A DNA stretch of 64,000 nucleotides from Ancylobacter oerskovii (GCF_018390555.1 NZ_JAHBGB010000044.1:213424-277423), one strand, 5' to 3'. Counted from the stretch's first letter, positions 25,859 through 37,204 are shown. The notes: generated from the letters alone by a model not told the origin. Numbers and translations: made by a program.

Positions 25859-26578
25859 TCAGCCACCGCGCATCGGCGGCATCACGACGCGGGGCGTGCG
25901 GCAGGCGCGCTTGTCCACGTCGGCGCAGGAGGTGAAGCCGAGCGACTTGTCGAGGCAGATGCGTACCTCGTGCAGGCGGCGGGAATCGCAGGTCACGGCG
26001 ATCATGCCGGCGTCGAGGCCGGGATTGGCGTCGAGGAAAGACGCCTCGACCTCGTCGGGCGACACCATCTTGTATGTGTCGAGCTGGCGATATTCCGTGG
26101 GAATGGTCACCGCCGCGCGGGCCTTGCGCACCAGGTCGAAATAGGCGGTGGGGTCGAGGCCGGCGCAGGTGCCGTGCTTGCGCCATTCATGGATGATCAG
26201 GCGACGGCTCGGCATGAGGTCGAGCATGGAGCGAACCACCGGCTCCGGCACGAAAGGCGCCGGCTTCTGGCAGTCTTCCGGCCAGCCGACGGCGTTCTGC
26301 GGCCACAGCCCGTGCACCACGAAGGCGAAGGGGCGGGCGCTCCGGCACTGGGCGGGATCCGCCCTGTTGCCGGCGCTCTCGCAATAGGTGGGCGACCAGG
26401 AAAGCGAGAGCACATAGTGATCGAACCGGCCGGGCGTCCCGGCCGTCTGTGCCGCCGCCGGCGTCGCGCCGCCGGCCAGGCCGGACGCTGCGAGCGCGAC
26501 GAAGGCGAGGACAAGCCGAGCGAAGGCAGACCGGGCGAGGGCGGCGCGGACGAACCGCGCCGCGTCACCCAGGCTCAC
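25859..26578 (-). CDS. Secreted ribonuclease T2 family protein
   Basis: A 239-residue T2 ribonuclease, which cleaves single-stranded RNA through a 2',3'-cyclic phosphate. A signal peptide (about 1-38, ending PAAAQTAG) directs it to the periplasm. Both active-site blocks are intact: CAS I FVVHGLWPQ and CAS II HEWRKHGTC. Eight or so cysteines are available for disulfides. The start is a GTG at 26578-26576 that overlaps the stop of the upstream exported-protein gene (GTGA). No ATG is available before the signal peptide. Confidence 0.9.
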   Translation of the reverse strand: MSLGDAARFVRAALARSAFARLVLAFVALAASGLAGGATPAAAQTAGTPGRFDHYVLSLSWSPTYCESAGNRADPAQCRSARPFAFVVHGLWPQNAVGWPEDCQKPAPFVPEPVVRSMLDLMPSRRLIIHEWRKHGTCAGLDPTAYFDLVRKARAAVTIPTEYRQLDTYKMVSPDEVEASFLDANPGLDAGMIAVTCDSRRLHEVRICLDKSLGFTSCADVDKRACRTPRVVMPPMRGG

Positions 26579-27144
26579 GGCAGGGCCATCCGGCAGTTCG
26601 GCGCATAGGTCCAGGAGCGGTCGAAGCCCTGAACGCACCATTCGACGCCCCAGGAAAAGCCGATGAAGCCGCCATCCTCGATGATCGAGTAATAGACCTT
26701 GTGACGGCTGGCGCCCGCGGGCACCGCCTTCACCGCACCGACCTTGCCGCCGGCATACTGGCCGCCGGCATAGACATGGCCGGCCGTCGCCGGCGCACCG
26801 GAGACGACGGCGTCGGCCGCGCAATAGCGGCGCGGCTGATATTCCGGTCCCCAGGGGCGGAAGGCGACTTCCTGGACATGGTCGAAGCCGTCGATGGTCG
26901 CCTTGGAGTCCCAATAGGTGCTCTGCGTCTCCGCGAAATGCTTCTGGATGCGCGCGAGCGCCTCGGGCGTGTCGCAGGCCGGCACGTTGCCGCTGTAGTT
27001 GGGGCCGGAGAGCCAGAAGTTCTTCTCGAGGAAGCTTGCCGCCTGGCCGCCGGCCGACGAGGCCAGCAGGAGGCCGGCGCCGAGCACGGCGGAAATCACG
27101 CGACGGGCCGTGCCGCCGGCCTGCCGGCTCCGATCCTTGAACAT
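26575..27144 (-). CDS. Exported hypothetical protein upstream of RNase T2
   Basis: A 189-residue protein with a signal peptide (about 1-32, basic start and the core VISAVLGAGLLLASSAGG). The mature part has four cysteines and aromatic-rich segments (VYYSIIEDGGFIGFSWGVEW, DRSWTYAPNC). I do not recognise the family. GGGGAGAG precedes the ATG at 27144-27142. Its stop overlaps the RNase T2 start, so the two are translationally coupled and probably function together in the periplasm. That link is inference from the overlap. Confidence 0.75.
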   Translation of the reverse strand: MFKDRSRQAGGTARRVISAVLGAGLLLASSAGGQAASFLEKNFWLSGPNYSGNVPACDTPEALARIQKHFAETQSTYWDSKATIDGFDHVQEVAFRPWGPEYQPRRYCAADAVVSGAPATAGHVYAGGQYAGGKVGAVKAVPAGASRHKVYYSIIEDGGFIGFSWGVEWCVQGFDRSWTYAPNCRMALP

Positions 27145-27259
27145 GCAAACTCTCCCCGATGTGTTGGCGCGACGATGCATCCCGTCCCGACACCGGTCAA
27201 GGACGGGGGTGCAACACATCGGGCAAAAATCTACCGCACCGGATCGCAAGGCCGGTCGC

Positions 27260-27595
27260 TCAACGCAGGGGCGTCCGATTCGCGGCGATGTGCAGCGACG
27301 ACGGGCGCGCGGAGACGGCGCAGGGCTCGTCGATGAAGATCCAGCTCGCCACGTTCTGGTCCATGCCGCACACGGCGGTGCGCGGGCCGGCCGTGCCGGA
27401 GAGGCAGATGCGCTCGCCATGCTCATAGTCGCGCCCGCCGGCGCGGCATTTGCAATCGGCCGCGGCGCTGCCGCCGGCGGCCAGCAGCAGGGCGATCGTC
27501 GCGGCACCGTGCCGGACGCTGCGGGTCGCGTGCGGAAAGGCATGAGCACGGGGAACGTGACAAAGGCGGGCATGAGGAATGCGGGCATGCAACAT
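27260..27595 (-). CDS. Small exported cysteine-rich hypothetical protein
   Basis: A 111-residue protein. A basic, His/Arg-rich N-terminus (about 1-30) precedes a hydrophobic stretch (TIALLLAAGGSAAA), probably a long signal peptide. The mature part is small and carries DCKCRAGG, ERICLSG, AVCGMD and DEPC, five cysteines in about 60 residues. I do not recognise the family. AGGG lies upstream of the ATG. It precedes the other exported gene and RNase T2 on the same strand, with a 115-bp gap, and may be part of the same transcript. Confidence 0.6.
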   Translation of the reverse strand: MLHARIPHARLCHVPRAHAFPHATRSVRHGAATIALLLAAGGSAAADCKCRAGGRDYEHGERICLSGTAGPRTAVCGMDQNVASWIFIDEPCAVSARPSSLHIAANRTPLR

Positions 27596-27636
27596 AAGGG
27601 CACCCTCCCATTCCGGCGCGAAGCGCGCGTCGTGGC

Positions 27637-27990
27637 TCAGATCAAGCGTATCACATAGAGCTTGCGGGTGGTCTCCAGCACTTCCCACACGCCCTTGAAG
27701 CCGGGGCGCAGCACGAATGAGTCGCCGGCCGCGAGGCGTACCGGCGCCTTGCCGTCCTCGTGCAGGACCGAGACGCCTTCGAGGAAGGAGCAGAATTCCC
27801 ATTCCTCGTACTCGACCCGCCAGGCGCCGGGCGTCGATTCCCACACGCCGGCGAACAAGGCGCCATCGGGCAGGGTTTCGAAATTCCAGGTGCGGTGAAT
27901 CGGCGTTCCGGCGACGAGCCGTTCCGGCAGCGGCGCGGTTTCCTCGGGAGCGCCGAGAGCGGCGAGATCAAAAGGCAGGAAGAACGCCAT
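27637..27990 (-). CDS. Cupin domain protein
   Basis: A 117-residue single-domain cupin of the type that includes (S)-ureidoglycine aminohydrolase-like proteins (cupin_3). Visible pieces are GVWESTPGAWRVEYEEWEF, VSVLHEDGK, VRLAAGDSFVLRPGFKGVWE and the terminal KLYVIRL. The usual metal-binding His cluster is not obvious, so catalysis is uncertain. It is followed at about 40 bp by the small Cys-rich exported protein gene. Confidence 0.82.
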   Translation of the reverse strand: MAFFLPFDLAALGAPEETAPLPERLVAGTPIHRTWNFETLPDGALFAGVWESTPGAWRVEYEEWEFCSFLEGVSVLHEDGKAPVRLAAGDSFVLRPGFKGVWEVLETTRKLYVIRLI

Positions 27991-28044
27991 GGTGGATCCA
28001 ATATGGGAGAGGCCGCGCCCCCAAACGGGCGCGGCCTCCCGATT

Positions 28045-28551
28045 CTAGCTGAAGAAGCCCTTGATGGTCGCCCAGATGCTCTTGGCCGGAGCCTCCCCGG
28101 CGGCGGAAGCTTCCGTCGGCGCGGCGTCCTGCGGCGAGATCTGCGACTTGGAGACCACCTCCGGGGTGATCTGGGCGAACAGGCCGAGCTTGGCGAGGGT
28201 CGCCGGTCCGACGAAGCCGTCGGCGTCGAGGCCGTTATTGGCCTGATAGTCCTTGACCGCCTTCTGCGTGCCGGCGCCGAACTTGCCGTCGGCGTCGAGG
28301 CCGAGCGCCGTCTGCAGCTTCTTGACCGTCTCGCCGGAGGTGCCGACCTTCAGGAGAACGAGCTCGTAGAGCCCGAGCGCGGCAAAGGTGTCCGGCCCGG
28401 CGATGCCGTCCGCCGCCAGCCCGTGCTCCTTCTGATAGGCCTTCAGCGCCTCCTCGGTTTTGGGGCCGAATTGGCCGTCCGCGGGCACGCCCAGCTTTTC
28501 CTGCAGGATTTTGACCGGAGTGCCGGCAAGGCCTTTTTTCAAGATCGACAC
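28045..28551 (-). CDS. Peptidoglycan-binding-repeat protein without visible signal peptide
   Basis: A 168-residue protein with two PG_binding_1 repeats (about 8-52, VKILQEKLGVPADGQFGPKT, and about 72-118, VKKLQTALGLDADGKFGAGT), a linker, and an amphipathic C-terminal end (IWATIKGFFS). The start is a GTG at 28551-28549 with a perfect AGGAGG eight bases upstream, stronger than any other candidate. With that start the protein begins MSILKKGLAGTP and has no signal peptide, which is odd for a cell-wall-binding domain. Confidence 0.8.
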   Translation of the reverse strand: MSILKKGLAGTPVKILQEKLGVPADGQFGPKTEEALKAYQKEHGLAADGIAGPDTFAALGLYELVLLKVGTSGETVKKLQTALGLDADGKFGAGTQKAVKDYQANNGLDADGFVGPATLAKLGLFAQITPEVVSKSQISPQDAAPTEASAAGEAPAKSIWATIKGFFS

Positions 28552-28753
28552 GGCTATGTCCTCCTCAATCGACAAGGCGCGCCGCCGATGCATCGGCGTC
28601 CACTTTGCCCCCCGGTTGAGGACTTTACGGTATGATTCATGACGGCCAAGGCAAAAACGTCGGGCGCGCGACCGAAATCGCACGCCCGACGCGTCCCGTT
28701 CCCGGAGCCGGCGGCTATCCGCCCCCCGCCGCCGGTGCGGGGCGGGAACCGAT

Positions 28754-30364
28754 CTATTCGGCCGGTGCCGGCTCTGCCTCGATCGCCGCCGGCGGCCGCG
28801 CCTCGACCTCGGCGTAACGGGCGCAGGCCAGCAGGAAGCCCGCCACCATCACATAGGCGAGCGAAACCCCGGGGGTGACGGCGATGCCCACCGTCTCGCC
28901 ATGCATGAAGCCGAAGAAGGTGAGCACGGCGCCGGCGAGGGCGAAGGCGGCCGCATGGGTGAACTTGCGATCGATGACGAAGACGCCGATGGCACCGAGC
29001 ACCAGCCCGACCAGGATGGCGCCGCCGCCCATGACCTCCAGCCCGTGATAGAGCACGCCGACCGTGCCGAGCTTGTCCATGCCGATGGCATGGGCGGAGG
29101 TGCCGGCGAGGCCCAGCGCATTGTCGATGAGCAGCTTGGCCCAGGCGGCGAGGTGCGGTGTCAGCGCCAGGATCACCGCCGGGGCGTGGCGGGCCGGCGT
29201 GGTCTGGAACGCCTGCGCGCCGATCAGCATGCCGATGTAGAGCAGGATCGGCGAGATGGCGACGACCGGCACCAGCGCGAGCAGCACGGCGATGATGCCG
29301 AACCAGGACAGGATGATCACCATCAGCCCGGTGGCGGCGGAATAGCCGATGCGCCCGCCCATCGATTTCCAGCCGGGATGGCCGATATAGACGGCGTTGA
29401 TGAACGGGTTGCCCATCAGGCAGCCGATCAGGCTGACGATGCCGTCGGCGGTGAGCACGCGGGTGGTGGGATAGTGGTCGCCGGCCGCCTCGGCGCTCTC
29501 CACATTGTCCATCGCCTCGACGAGATCATAGATGCCGAACGGGATGGCCGTGACGAGGATGACGCCGAGATATTCGAAGCCGGAGAAGACATGGCCGAAG
29601 GCCGGCAGCGGCACCGAGAAGCCGAAATTGGCGAAGGAGGTCGTGAGCTTGTCGAGGCTCATGCCGCCATAGTTCAGGCCGAACAGGTTCGACCCCCAGG
29701 CGATGACCATGCCGATCGCGATGGCGACGAGGCCGGCGGGAATGCCCTTCGGGTATTTCACCCCGCCGAGCCAGCTGACCAGGATGACGGCGAAGCAGGT
29801 GAGCCCGATCGCCGGCGTCATGAAGATTTCGAAGGCCGGGCGCATGGAGATGAAGGCCACCGACACGCCGGCGAGGGTGCCGAGCAGCGCCGCGCGGGGG
29901 GTGATGCGGCGGATATAGGGCGCGACAAAGCCGCCGATCATCAGGATGAAGCTCTGGAAGAACACCCAGACGAGGCCGGCTTCCCAGCCCTTCACCGGAT
30001 CGCCGGTGGAGGCGCCGATCGGCAGCATGATCACGAAGACGACGACGAACATGTGCGGCACCGAGATGCCGGAGGGCAGGGCGCAGACGTCGTCGCGGCC
30101 GGTCTTCTTCGCCAGCTGGTAGCCGAGCCAGGCGTAATAGGCGGTGGACAGGAACATCATCAGCCCGACCGCCGGCAGGATGCGGCCGAATACCAGTTCG
30201 GCCGGCATCTTCAGCACGAATTGCAGCAGGCCGGTCAGCACCAGCATGTTGACGAGGATGTTGGTGCCGAAGCCGAACAGGGCGTTCCAGTCGCCCCGGG
30301 TCCACAGGATCGGCCGCATGCCGGTACGCATGGGTGAAAGCGGAGACATCGAAGGCGCAGACAT
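28754..30364 (-). CDS. NCS2-family (xanthine/uracil-type) permease
   Basis: A 536-residue inner-membrane permease with about 12-14 hydrophobic segments, related to the AzgA/NCS2 purine-pyrimidine transporters. It contains NALFGFGTNILVNMLVLTGL at the N-terminus, PSGISVPHMFVVVFV, and the later NVESAEAAGDHYPTTRVL with a region like the NCS2 substrate-site motif. The substrate is inferred as a nucleobase or related urea-containing compound. The start is the ATG at 30364, preceded by GAGGAG. It is downstream of, and probably co-transcribed with, the hydrolase gene. Confidence 0.86.
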   Translation of the reverse strand: MSAPSMSPLSPMRTGMRPILWTRGDWNALFGFGTNILVNMLVLTGLLQFVLKMPAELVFGRILPAVGLMMFLSTAYYAWLGYQLAKKTGRDDVCALPSGISVPHMFVVVFVIMLPIGASTGDPVKGWEAGLVWVFFQSFILMIGGFVAPYIRRITPRAALLGTLAGVSVAFISMRPAFEIFMTPAIGLTCFAVILVSWLGGVKYPKGIPAGLVAIAIGMVIAWGSNLFGLNYGGMSLDKLTTSFANFGFSVPLPAFGHVFSGFEYLGVILVTAIPFGIYDLVEAMDNVESAEAAGDHYPTTRVLTADGIVSLIGCLMGNPFINAVYIGHPGWKSMGGRIGYSAATGLMVIILSWFGIIAVLLALVPVVAISPILLYIGMLIGAQAFQTTPARHAPAVILALTPHLAAWAKLLIDNALGLAGTSAHAIGMDKLGTVGVLYHGLEVMGGGAILVGLVLGAIGVFVIDRKFTHAAAFALAGAVLTFFGFMHGETVGIAVTPGVSLAYVMVAGFLLACARYAEVEARPPAAIEAEPAPAE

Positions 30365-30449
30365 GCTCGGGACTCCTCGATGGGGAATGATGGGGAGGCG
30401 CATGCGCAGGCAAACGGGCCGGCCGGGCCGGCGCGGGGATGCAGGCCGC

Positions 30450-31151
30450 TCAGGCGGCCGCAGGAGAGGCTTCTGCGCTCGTCCTGCCGAGCGCGGCGAG
30501 GAAGGCGGCGCTGTCCGACACCCAGCCGAAAATGCCGCCCTGAGCCTTGATCATGTCGAGGCCGACGCGATGGAATTCCGGGAAATACGAGGCGCAGCAA
30601 TCGGATAGCGCAACGCAGCGATAGCCGCGGTCGTTGCCCTCGCGAATGGTGGTGTGGACGCAGACCTCGGTGGTGACGCCGCAGACCAGCAGCGTGTCGA
30701 TGCCGCGATTCTTCAGCATGAGCTCCAGGTCGGTCTGGTAGAAGGCGCCCTTGCCGGGCTTGTCGAGTACCGGCTCGCCCTCGGTGGGATAGAGGGCGGC
30801 GATGATGTCGTGGCCGGGCTCGCCGCGGATGAGGATGCGGCCCATCGGTCCGGCGCAGCCGATGCGGGCGGTGGGCTCGCCGCGTTCCACCTTGGCGGGC
30901 GGGGCGTCGGCCATGTCGGGGCGATGGCCCTCACGGGTGTGGATGACCAGCATGCCGGCGGCGCGGGCCGCTTCCAGCGCGTTTCTGCAAGGTTCCACAG
31001 CGGCTTGCAGCAGCGAGACGTCGTTGCCCAGCGTCTCGCCGAACCCGCCGGGCTCGAGGAAATCGCGCTGCATGTCGATGATGACCAGCGCCGTGCGGGC
31101 GGGGTCGAAGGGAAGCGGCGTCGGTTCGGCAGCGAGGACGGGCATCGGCAT
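30450..31151 (-). CDS. Isochorismatase-family cysteine hydrolase, biuret-hydrolase-like
   Basis: A 233-residue enzyme with the Asp-Lys-Cys triad of the cysteine hydrolase superfamily: IIDMQRDF (Asp), DKPGKGAF (Lys) and [13 protein letters not shown] (Cys). It shares the blocks [23 protein letters not shown] and [17 protein letters not shown] with rhizobial biuret amidohydrolase, so deamination of biuret or a related ureide is likely but not proven. I chose the ATG at 31151-31149 because a TATGAT box at 31226-31231 would leave the ATG at 31214 almost leaderless. The NCS2 permease gene follows. Confidence 0.82.
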   Translation of the reverse strand: MPMPVLAAEPTPLPFDPARTALVIIDMQRDFLEPGGFGETLGNDVSLLQAAVEPCRNALEAARAAGMLVIHTREGHRPDMADAPPAKVERGEPTARIGCAGPMGRILIRGEPGHDIIAALYPTEGEPVLDKPGKGAFYQTDLELMLKNRGIDTLLVCGVTTEVCVHTTIREGNDRGYRCVALSDCCASYFPEFHRVGLDMIKAQGGIFGWVSDSAAFLAALGRTSAEASPAAA

Positions 31152-31473
31152 CTCCGCGGATCGGCGTTCGGGCGCGCCGGGTTCGTTGTATGCTGAAATG
31201 TATGCATCAAGCATGCCATGCCTAAATCATAGGCGATTTATCAGTTATGTATTTGATTTAAAATGTGTTTATTGATTTCTGTCTTCCTGCCTCACCTCGC
31301 CTGTCTGCACGATGTTTGTGCGATATGCGGTGTTTCCAGCTCACCTCGCGCTTGCCGCCGCCATCGAGCGATACCGGGAAGCGCGATTGCCGGGGGATGA
31401 AGCCGCAGGGCGGCACGTTGCGGCACGCGGGGCGGAATGCTCGTATGGCGCCTCCCGCCCCTCGGATCGCTCC
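31152..31473. promoter_or_regulatory. Divergent promoter region with phased TGTATGC repeats
   Basis: Between the hydrolase and phosphodiesterase starts. On the minus strand a TATGAT box (31231-31226) is a good -10 candidate, with no clear -35. TGTATGC occurs at 31187-31193 and 31199-31205, 12 bp apart, followed by GCATGCC (31211-31217) in inverted sense. That is a plausible operator for a GntR-type or similar regulator. The right half up to 31473 shows nothing further. Confidence 0.4.
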
Positions 31474-32268
31474 ATGCTCATCGTTCATCTCTCCGACCCG
31501 CATCTGCGGCCGAAAGGCCATCTCTATCAAGGCCTTGTCGATTCCAACGCCATGTTCGCGGCGGCCCTCGACCACCTCGCCCGCCTCGATCCCCGCCCGG
31601 ATCTGGTGCTGCTGACCGGCGACGTGGTGGATGAAGGCATGGCGGAGGAATATGCCGTGGCGGTGGAGATGCTGGCCGGCATCGGGCTGCCGCTGCTGGT
31701 CATTCCCGGCAATCATGACGAGCGGGAGGCGTTCCGGGCCTGCTTCGCGGGGCATTCCCACCTGCCGAAGACCGGGCCACTGCATTTTGCGGTCGGCGAT
31801 CACGGGCCGGTGCGGGTCGTCGGACTGGACGTCACCGTGCCCGGCGAGCATTACGGTGAGGTGTATGATGAGGCCAGTTCCTGGCTGGACTCCGCTCTGG
31901 CGGCCGAGCCGGACCGGCCGACGCTGGTGATGATGCACCAGCCGCCGATCCTGGGCGGGATTCCCTATATCGACGACTATAATTGCCGGGGAGGGGAGAG
32001 GCTCGCCGCCGTCCTCGCGCGTCATCCGCAGGTCGAGCGGGTGCTGTGCGGGCACATCCACCGCTTCATGCAGGCGCGCTTCGGCGGCACCCTGCTGGTG
32101 ACGGCGCCGAGCACCACCACCGCCATCGCGCTGCGGCTGCGGCCGGATGCCGAGCCGGCCTCCTTCGTCGAGCCGCCGGCGATGCTGCTGCACCGGTGGA
32201 CGCCGGCCGGCCTCGTCACGCATTACCTGCCGATCGGCCGCTTTCCCGGTCCCTATCCGTTCTTCTGA
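31474..32268 (+). CDS. Calcineurin-like phosphodiesterase (CpdA/Icc type)
   Basis: A 264-residue metallophosphoesterase with all the bimetal-site motifs in order: [29 protein letters not shown] and CGHIHR. Such enzymes act on cyclic nucleotides or glycerophosphodiesters; the substrate is not evident. The ATG at 31474 gives the normal N-terminus ([11 protein letters not shown]); the open frame upstream to 31312 is not family-like. The Shine-Dalgarno is weak. uvrB starts 55 bp downstream. Confidence 0.88.
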   Translation: MLIVHLSDPHLRPKGHLYQGLVDSNAMFAAALDHLARLDPRPDLVLLTGDVVDEGMAEEYAVAVEMLAGIGLPLLVIPGNHDEREAFRACFAGHSHLPKTGPLHFAVGDHGPVRVVGLDVTVPGEHYGEVYDEASSWLDSALAAEPDRPTLVMMHQPPILGGIPYIDDYNCRGGERLAAVLARHPQVERVLCGHIHRFMQARFGGTLLVTAPSTTTAIALRLRPDAEPASFVEPPAMLLHRWTPAGLVTHYLPIGRFPGPYPFF

Positions 32269-32323
32269 GCGGCGGCCGGCGAAGCCCTTTCCATGGCGGA
32301 GGCGAAGCCCCATATTCCCGCCC

Positions 32324-34921
<2,598 letters not shown>

Positions 34922-35054
34922 GCGCCGCCGGCAGGCGGCGAACCTGCGCGCGAGCGATGCTTGGCACGGCGAGGCGGCTTCCGCTTAATGAGGTGCGAGC
35001 CGCTTGCCGCAGCGCGAGGCCGCGGGAGGGCCGGCTCGGGGCAGGGAGGTTTCC

Positions 35055-35447
35055 ATGGGCTTCACGCAGGCGATCGCGAGCGTGCTCGGCAAATACGCCA
35101 CCTTCGAGGGGCGGGCGCCGCGCTCGGAATATTGGTGGTGGGTGCTGTTCACCATCCTGCTGAACTGGGTGCTGAGCTTCGCCGACCTCGCTTTGTTCGG
35201 CGCCTTCTCCTTCATCGCCACCGGCGACGTCCACGTCTTCACGCCACTGACCACGATCGTCGGTATCGCGCTGATCCTGCCCTGCATCGCGGTGGCGGTG
35301 CGCCGCTTTCACGACATGAACCGCACCGGTTGGTGGGTGCTGATCGGGCTCACCGGCATCGGGGCGCTGGTGCTGTTCTTCTGGTTCATGGTGAAGGGCA
35401 CCGAAGGGCCGAACCGCTTCGGCGAGGACCCGCTCATGCGCTACTGA
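35055..35447 (+). CDS. DUF805 membrane protein
   Basis: A 130-residue inner-membrane protein with four hydrophobic segments. The DUF805 hallmarks are present: FEGRAPRSEYWWWVLF near the N-terminus and AVAVRRFHDMNRTGWW before the last segments. It ends GPNRFGEDPL, also typical. Function is unknown. GGGAGG precedes the ATG at 35055; upstream in-frame starts lack this. Confidence 0.88.
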   Translation: MGFTQAIASVLGKYATFEGRAPRSEYWWWVLFTILLNWVLSFADLALFGAFSFIATGDVHVFTPLTTIVGIALILPCIAVAVRRFHDMNRTGWWVLIGLTGIGALVLFFWFMVKGTEGPNRFGEDPLMRY

Positions 35448-35489
35448 GGCGCCCGCAGGGGATGCGCAGGCGAGCGGGCCGCCGCCCCT

Positions 35490-35700
35490 CACAATGCATC
35501 CTCAGGCTGCGAGCGCAGAGAGCCTCGGAGGGGGCTCGGTAACGCGCGCCCTGGCGGGCATCCTTCGAGGCCCGGCCTGCGGCCGGGCACCTCAGGATGA
35601 GGGAGTTCTTGAGGGACTCAGGATGAGGGGGCTCTCGAGGACCTCAGGATGGGGGCTCTTTGGGGGACTCAGGATGAGGGGGCTCTTGGGGGCGGGTGAC
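35490..35700. repeat. Intergenic repeat cluster (family B plus degenerate tandem copies)
   Basis: The first part (to about 35600) relates to the element at 19757-19872, with CCTTCGAGGCCCGGCCTGCGGCCGGG and CACCTCAGGATGAGG. The end unit GACTCAGGATGAGGG then recurs three or four times with variations (about 35590-35690), spaced by about 30 bp. No ORF here has coding character. Confidence 0.75.
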
Positions 35701-35805
35701 TAGAGGGGCGGGTGGCAAGACCGGCGCGGCTTCGCCGGATGGTCGGCTGGTCCCGGTGCCCGGACGGGTGAATGCCGCAGCACAGGTCGCCGCTCAGCCG
35801 GGCAT

Positions 35806-35845
35806 GAAAAAAGCCTCCATGGCGACCGGCCATGGAGGCTTTCAT
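35806..35845 (-). terminator. Rho-independent terminator after the Tim44-like gene
   Basis: A 13-bp stem (AAAGCCTCCATGG with CCATGGAGGCTTT), 7-nt loop. On the minus strand a run of six T residues follows. It lies about 45 nt after the Tim44-like stop codon. Confidence 0.92.
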
Positions 35846-35889
35846 GCATGGCGGGACGCCCACCTGGGGCACCCCCGAATGGCGGGGGA

Positions 35890-36915
35890 TCAGCCGCCCT
35901 GCTGGATGGCGGTCACCGTCCACTCGCCGCCGCCGGCGGGGCGGGTGAAGGTCCAGAACTCCACCACCGATTCGAGGCGGTCCGGGTCGCCCTGCACCAG
36001 GCGGCCGGTGGCGCGCTCGATCAGCGTGTCCTTCAGCTGGTAGCGCATGGCGACGGTGGCGTAGTCGCGGCCGTCCTCGCTCCAGGCCTCGGAGAGGTCG
36101 CCCTGCAGCAGCTTCACGTCGCTGAGGCGATTCTGCAGGCCGTCCTGGGCGTAGCCGTCGAGTTCCTCGCCGACATAATCAGCCATTTCCGGCGTCATCA
36201 GCTGCGACAGAGCGGCGCGGTCGTCGCGGGAATAGGCGTCCTGCACCTCGCCGAGCCTGCGCTCGAAGGCATCGAAATCGGCGCCCTGAAGCTGCAGCGG
36301 CCGGCCGCGGGGACGGCTGGCGAAGCCGGAGCGGCCGGCCGCCGCGCCGTTCGAGCCGGGAGCCGAGCCACCGCCGAACATGTCGCGCGCCAGCGGGGCG
36401 CCGGGCTGCGGGCCCTGCGCGGTCGCCGGGCGGTTGCGCGAGGCGAGCCAGCCCATGACCAGCCGGACGACGATGAAGATCAGCGCGATCTGCAGCAGCA
36501 GGCCGAGAATGCCGGCGAGGCTGCCGAGGCCGGAGAAGAAGCCGCCGCCCATCAACAGGCCGAACAGGCCGGCGCCGAGCAGGCCGCCCATCAGCCCGCC
36601 CATGAAGCCGGGACGATTGAAGAAGCCGCCCTGCCGAGCCGCCGCCGCCGTGCCGGCCGTGGCGGCCGGATTGGTGGTGGTGGCGCCGGGCTGGGTCGCC
36701 GAGCGCTGCATGGTCTGGGCGGAGGGAGAGGTCGGGGTCGGCGCGGGAGCGGACCAGGTGCGCGCACCGCGGCTCCCCATGCTGCGACCGCCGCCCGCAC
36801 GGGCGTCGGCGTCGGGAACGACGGCGATCAGACTGCCGGCCACGATGACGGCCGCCGCGCCGACACGCGCGACGGTGGCCAGGTCAGGCAGACGAAACAG
36901 GGACTTGATGCGCAT
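35890..36915 (-). CDS. Tim44-like domain protein
   Basis: A 341-residue membrane protein. The N-terminus has a signal or anchor segment (about 15-36, VARVGAAAVIVAGSLIAVV), then a Ser/Thr/Pro/Ala-rich region. Gly-rich hydrophobic segments (about 100-165, MGGLMGGLLGAGLFGLLMGG) follow, then a C-terminal Tim44-like domain (about 205-340, LGEVQDAYSRDDRAALSQLM). Mitochondrial Tim44 tethers Hsp70 to the import channel; the bacterial role is unknown. The start is the ATG at 36915, preceded by GAGAGAGG. A terminator follows. Confidence 0.88.
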   Translation of the reverse strand: MRIKSLFRLPDLATVARVGAAAVIVAGSLIAVVPDADARAGGGRSMGSRGARTWSAPAPTPTSPSAQTMQRSATQPGATTTNPAATAGTAAAARQGGFFNRPGFMGGLMGGLLGAGLFGLLMGGGFFSGLGSLAGILGLLLQIALIFIVVRLVMGWLASRNRPATAQGPQPGAPLARDMFGGGSAPGSNGAAAGRSGFASRPRGRPLQLQGADFDAFERRLGEVQDAYSRDDRAALSQLMTPEMADYVGEELDGYAQDGLQNRLSDVKLLQGDLSEAWSEDGRDYATVAMRYQLKDTLIERATGRLVQGDPDRLESVVEFWTFTRPAGGGEWTVTAIQQGG

Positions 36916-37030
36916 GGCCTCTCTCGGAACTGACACGGGAGTCACAATGTGACGCTGCGTCAGCATATGGGGAGGCCATGACCGTTTGTCACCTCCCGGG
37001 GCGATCAAGCCTGCGGGAGGAGGCCGAGGC

Positions 37031-37204
37031 TCAGAAGCCGAGCCGCGTCTCGATGGCGGCGATGGAGCCGACCGGCGCGGGGGCTACGTGAGGGGCCTGC
37101 TTCTCGGTGGGGGTCTCGACAGCGCGGGGCACCGTCTTCAGTGCGGCGGGCTGGCGGAGCGCGGCGGGAACTCGTTCCTCGGCGCGATTCCTGACGGCGG
37201 ACAT
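37031..37204 (-). CDS. 57-residue hypothetical small protein
   Basis: A short ORF (MSAVRNRAEERVPAALRQPA... ending ETRLGF) with AGGAAGGA 8-14 bases upstream of the ATG. Its codons have the very high GC third-position bias of real genes in this window, which argues for coding. It is basic at the N-terminus, Pro/Ala-rich in the middle and has no membrane segment. No family recognised. It lies upstream of the Tim44-like gene on the same strand, about 115 bp from it. Confidence 0.55.
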   Translation of the reverse strand: MSAVRNRAEERVPAALRQPAALKTVPRAVETPTEKQAPHVAPAPVGSIAAIETRLGF

